Origin: Lachnospiraceae bacterium
GTDB lineage: Bacteria; Bacillota; Clostridia; Lachnospirales; Lachnospiraceae
Assembly: GCA_017474455.1 (NCBI GenBank)
Contig: JAFVHP010000037.1
Span: forward strand, 124,001-188,000
Direction of reading: 5' to 3'
DNA length: 64,000 nucleotides
A program made the translations under genes and the position numbers. Shown one piece after another: positions 61,347 to 64,000 of the stretch (position 1 is its first letter; every line of letters begins with the position of its first letter). Under the pieces are notes generated by a model. The model was not told the origin of the DNA, ran no database searches, and was given only the letters and a program-made list of their open reading frames with translations.

Positions 61347-62201
61347 ATGAGATTCACTCCCGGAGATGATTTTGATCCTGCCCGGATCACGGACAGCGGA
61401 CAGTGTTTCCGCTGGAAAATGCTCTCAGAAGATACCTGCCGCCTGATCCACGCGGGCAGATGCCTGTATGCGGTAAGAACAGGAATTGACGAATTCGAAC
61501 TGGATTGTTCAGAGGAAGAGTTCTCCTCTATCTGGAGCGGTTACTTTGACCTGGAGGAGGATTATGCCGCCATACGCGGCAGGATAGACCCGGTAAAAGA
61601 TCCTTTCCTGGCCAAAGCCTGCGCGGAGGGCAAAGGGATCCGTATCCTGCGCCAGGACCCCTTCGAAGCGCTGATCAGTTTTATCATCTCCCAGAACCGG
61701 AATATCCCGGCGATCCGGAATTCCATTGAGCTGCTTTGCCGGATGGCGGGAGAAGAACGGACAGATAAAAGGGGAGAACCATTCTATACGTTTCCGGGAC
61801 CGGAAAGCATCGCTTCGCTTCCGGACGAGAGACTGGCTGCGTGCAGGCTGGGTTACCGGGCCGGTTATGTCAGGGCGGCCGCAGTTGCTGCGGCAAAAGG
61901 GACTTTTGACCCGGACGCGCTTGAGAAAAAGAGCGATGAGGAAGCTATGACAGAGCTTACGAAGCTGTACGGTGTCGGCGTGAAAGTGGCCGGCTGCATG
62001 CTGCTGTTCGGTCTGCACCGCCTCAACGCGTTCCCGGTGGACGTGTGGATCCGCAGGGCCATCGGGACAGAGTATCCGGCCGGATATCCGATGGAGGAAT
62101 ATGCACCGTACAACGGAGTGTACCAGCAGTATATGTTCGCGTACTACAGGAACGGAAAGACTAAACATAGAACCTGTTCAGGAGGGACCGATCATGTCTA
62201 A
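61347..62201 (+). CDS. ogg: 8-oxoguanine DNA glycosylase (OGG-type, HhH-GPD)
   Basis: The 284-residue enzyme removes 8-oxoG and nicks the strand. SGQCFRWKM starts the N-terminal domain. The helix-hairpin-helix and GPD motif are LYGVGVKVAGCMLLFGLHRLNAFPVDVW, with catalytic K213 and D232. Its ATG is adjacent to the preceding methyltransferase stop. It overlaps the next gene's start by eight bases. With mutY at 33851 it gives an oxidative base-repair pair. Confidence 0.92.
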   Translation: MRFTPGDDFDPARITDSGQCFRWKMLSEDTCRLIHAGRCLYAVRTGIDEFELDCSEEEFSSIWSGYFDLEEDYAAIRGRIDPVKDPFLAKACAEGKGIRILRQDPFEALISFIISQNRNIPAIRNSIELLCRMAGEERTDKRGEPFYTFPGPESIASLPDERLAACRLGYRAGYVRAAAVAAAKGTFDPDALEKKSDEEAMTELTKLYGVGVKVAGCMLLFGLHRLNAFPVDVWIRRAIGTEYPAGYPMEEYAPYNGVYQQYMFAYYRNGKTKHRTCSGGTDHV

Positions 62202-63261
62202 AACAACTGTTGATCTGAACGATAAGACTATTCTGGTAACCGGTTCCCCGGGCTTTATCGGGGCGGGGCTGGTCATGAGGCTGTTAAGGGAAATGACCGG
62301 CGGTACAGTCATTTCCATGGATAACATGAATGACTACTATGACCCGGAATTAAAGGAATACCGCCTGTCATTGATCCGCCGGCTGGCAGAAACATCGCCT
62401 GTGAAGCACGTCTTTGTCAGGGGCAGTATCGCGGATAAAGAGCTGGTCACAAAGGTGTTTGAAGAATATCATCCCGCTGTAGTCGTCAATCTTGCGGCAC
62501 AGGCCGGCGTCAGATACAGCATCGATCATCCGGATGCCTATATTGAATCCAATCTGATCGGTTTTTACAACATCCTGGAGGCATGCCGCCATTATCCGGT
62601 GGAGCATCTTGTCTACGCCTCTTCCTCTTCTGTGTACGGAGGAAATAAAAAAGTGCCTTTCTCTGTCGATGATAAGGTTGACAATCCTGTCTCCCTGTAT
62701 GCCGCGACAAAGAAGAGCAATGAACTGCTCGCGCACAGCTATTCAAAACTGTACAACATCCCTTCCACAGGACTCCGCTTCTTTACGGTGTACGGCCCTG
62801 CCGGAAGACCTGATATGTTCTATTTTTCAGCGACGCAGAAGCTGACCGCCGGGAAGACGATCCAGATCTTCAACTACGGCAACTGCAGGCGTGACTTCAC
62901 CTATATCGACGATATCGTCGAGGGTGTCCTCCGTGTCATGCAGGGAGCACCGGAAAAGAAGAACGGAGAAGACGGTCTGCCTCTGCCGCCCTATGCTGTA
63001 TACAACATCGGCGGAGGGACACCTGAGAACCTTCTCGATTACGTTTCCACTTTACAGGAAGAACTGGTAAGTGCCGGCGTGCTTCCCGAAGACTATGACT
63101 TTGAAGCACACAGGGAATTGGTGGGCATGCAGCCGGGAGATGTCCCTGTCACATACGCCGACAGCTCGGCCCTGGAACAGGATTACGGCTTCAGGCCGGC
63201 CATCGGTATCCGTGAAGGCCTCAGGAACTATGCAAAATGGTATAAGGAGTATTACGGATAG
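62194..63261 (+). CDS. NAD-dependent nucleotide-sugar epimerase (UDP-glucuronate 4-epimerase-like)
   Basis: The 355-residue extended SDR has the Rossmann motif VTGSPGFIGAGL and the catalytic VYASSSSVYG, then LYAATKKSNELLAH with Tyr/Lys, then RFFTVYGPAGRPDM. The C-terminal domain binds the nucleotide sugar. Spacing fits UDP-glucuronate or UDP-galacturonate 4-epimerase. ATG 62194 follows GGAGGG; the frame upstream lies inside ogg. It probably feeds surface-polysaccharide synthesis, in keeping with the nearby dlt-like system. Confidence 0.9.
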   Translation: MSKTTVDLNDKTILVTGSPGFIGAGLVMRLLREMTGGTVISMDNMNDYYDPELKEYRLSLIRRLAETSPVKHVFVRGSIADKELVTKVFEEYHPAVVVNLAAQAGVRYSIDHPDAYIESNLIGFYNILEACRHYPVEHLVYASSSSVYGGNKKVPFSVDDKVDNPVSLYAATKKSNELLAHSYSKLYNIPSTGLRFFTVYGPAGRPDMFYFSATQKLTAGKTIQIFNYGNCRRDFTYIDDIVEGVLRVMQGAPEKKNGEDGLPLPPYAVYNIGGGTPENLLDYVSTLQEELVSAGVLPEDYDFEAHRELVGMQPGDVPVTYADSSALEQDYGFRPAIGIREGLRNYAKWYKEYYG

Positions 63262-63304
63262 TTATCAGAAGGTCTGCGCCGGGGCAGGAAGAACAATAGG
63301 AGCA

Positions 63305-63341
63305 TAAAAAAGGAGATGAGCATTTACATGCCCATCTCCTT
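63305..63341 (-). terminator. Terminator of the rubrerythrin gene (minus strand)
   Basis: On the minus strand AAGGAGATGGGCAT pairs with ATGCTCATCTCCTT around GTAA, followed by a T-run (63305-63310 read as T). Confidence 0.88.
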
Positions 63342-63376
63342 AATGCTTTAAAAGCGCCTGATATAAGCGGTAAGGC

Positions 63377-63946
63377 TTAGCCGAAATACCTCTTCAGAAG
63401 GCCTGCGAAAGCCTTGCCGTGCCTTGCCTCGTCGCGAGCCATTTCATGGACTGTGTCATGAATAGCGTCAAGGCCGAGTTCTTTCGCTTTCTTAGCGAGT
63501 TCTGTTTTGCCTGCGGTCGCGCCGTTCTCAGCATCCACACGCATCTGCAGGTTCTTCTTGGTGGAGTCTGTGAGGACTTCGCCGAGGAGTTCTGCAAACC
63601 TGGCAGCGTGATCGGCTTCTTCGAAGGCAGCCCTGCGCCAGTATTCGCCGATCTCGGGATAACCTTCCCTGTAGGCTACACGGCTCATGGCAAGATACAT
63701 GCCGACTTCCGAGCATTCGCCCGTGAAGTTCTCGCGAAGACCCTGGATGATATCATCCGGTGCGCCCTGCGCGACGCCGACTACATGCTCGGCGGCCCAT
63801 GTCATTTCGCCTTCGTCCTGTGCGATGAATTTGCTCTTGGGAGCCTTGCAGACAGGGCAGACCCAATCTTCGGGAAGATCCGCGAACTTTACGCCTTCAG
63901 CGTCTTCATCATAAACGTGTCCGCAGATCGAGCATACATATTTCAT
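63377..63946 (-). CDS. Rubrerythrin with N-terminal rubredoxin domain (reverse rubrerythrin type)
   Basis: The 189-residue protein has the rubredoxin cysteines first ([11 protein letters not shown] and CPVCKAPKS), then a ferritin-like four-helix diiron domain with Glu/His ligands in [32 protein letters not shown] and [14 protein letters not shown]. This order is the reverse of classic rubrerythrin and is typical of Clostridial peroxide-scavenging enzymes. AAGGAGG precedes the ATG. The frame is complete in the window. Confidence 0.95.
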   Translation of the reverse strand: MKYVCSICGHVYDEDAEGVKFADLPEDWVCPVCKAPKSKFIAQDEGEMTWAAEHVVGVAQGAPDDIIQGLRENFTGECSEVGMYLAMSRVAYREGYPEIGEYWRRAAFEEADHAARFAELLGEVLTDSTKKNLQMRVDAENGATAGKTELAKKAKELGLDAIHDTVHEMARDEARHGKAFAGLLKRYFG

Positions 63947-63970
63947 GGTTCCATACCTCCTTAAAAGTAC

Positions 63971-63976
63971 ATTATA
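63971..63976 (-). promoter_or_regulatory. Probable -10 element of the rubrerythrin gene
   Basis: On the minus strand TATAAT lies about 25 bases before the start codon. The -35 region falls near the window edge and is unclear. The surrounding AT-rich bases could hold a PerR-type site, but no good match is visible. Confidence 0.45.
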
Positions 63977-64000
63977 AGTAATTTGACATTATCACTTTAA

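Overview
The window reads as a chromosomal segment of an anaerobic Clostridia member, most likely Lachnospiraceae-like (gut or rumen type). The signs are a split transketolase, LplA/LplB/LplC-type sugar ABC transporters sharing a MsmK-type ATPase, a SEC-C-tagged methionine aminopeptidase, a CdaR/PucR regulator, a rubredoxin-first rubrerythrin and a small bacterial-type SRP RNA. Genes are dense, mostly on the + strand, and often separated by strong intrinsic terminators. I saw no prophage, CRISPR array, transposase, rRNA or tRNA.

Region 1 (1-19,130) is a carbohydrate-catabolism island. A pentulose module comes first: FGGY kinase (cut by the window edge), L-ribulose-5-P 4-epimerase, two-subunit transketolase and a LacI regulator. 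A promoter-driven operon follows, with a sugar-binding lipoprotein, two LplB/LplC permeases and a set of proteins resembling C-glycoside deglycosidase. These are a stand-alone beta-type protein (DUF6379/CGDB-like), a beta-alpha fusion, a stand-alone alpha-type TIM barrel and a fifth, IolE-like TIM barrel. Then come a second binding lipoprotein with a long acidic helical spacer, an AraC regulator fused to a GH39-like domain that lacks its acid/base Glu, and an alpha-beta fusion with the reverse domain order. A second beta-alpha operon plus an MFS transporter lies at 45,640-48,723. Together these give four alpha/beta pairs in three architectures. No Gfo/Idh/MocA sugar oxidase, the usual partner, is in the window. 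This is the most interesting system here.

Region 2 (19,290-31,216) holds an HTH-Uma2 nuclease-like protein, a TerB-like protein, an MBOAT/SGNH acyl-transfer pair, ribulose-5-P 3-epimerase, a frameshifted SEC-C methionine aminopeptidase, MetG, a small lipoprotein, a YesL-family protein, the shared MsmK/UgpC ATPase and a CdaR-type regulator.

Region 3 (31,225-45,540) holds a radical SAM activase-like gene, the SRP RNA (minus strand), a membrane-anchored FKBP/trigger-factor-like PPIase, MutY, MalQ, a degenerate CPBP-like membrane protein, a short-chain dehydrogenase, a MoxR/DUF58/transglutaminase cluster, Xpt, a lipoprotein phosphoesterase and a C-terminally truncated MocR regulator next to a long palindromic element.

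Region 4 (47,518-64,000) holds the MFS and MATE transporters, a second long palindromic element, an acetyltransferase, RidA with an aminotransferase, a PrdX-like deacylase, a ferredoxin-type aldo/keto reductase and Pgi. A minus-strand dlt-like operon (SGNH protein, adenylation enzyme, carrier protein, MBOAT) follows, then an RNA methyltransferase, OGG-type glycosylase, nucleotide-sugar epimerase and rubrerythrin.

Inferred flow: binding proteins and permeases, energised by the shared ATPase, import a glycoside. The alpha/beta enzymes cleave an oxidised (3-keto) form of it. Pentose-phosphate enzymes and Pgi take up the carbon.
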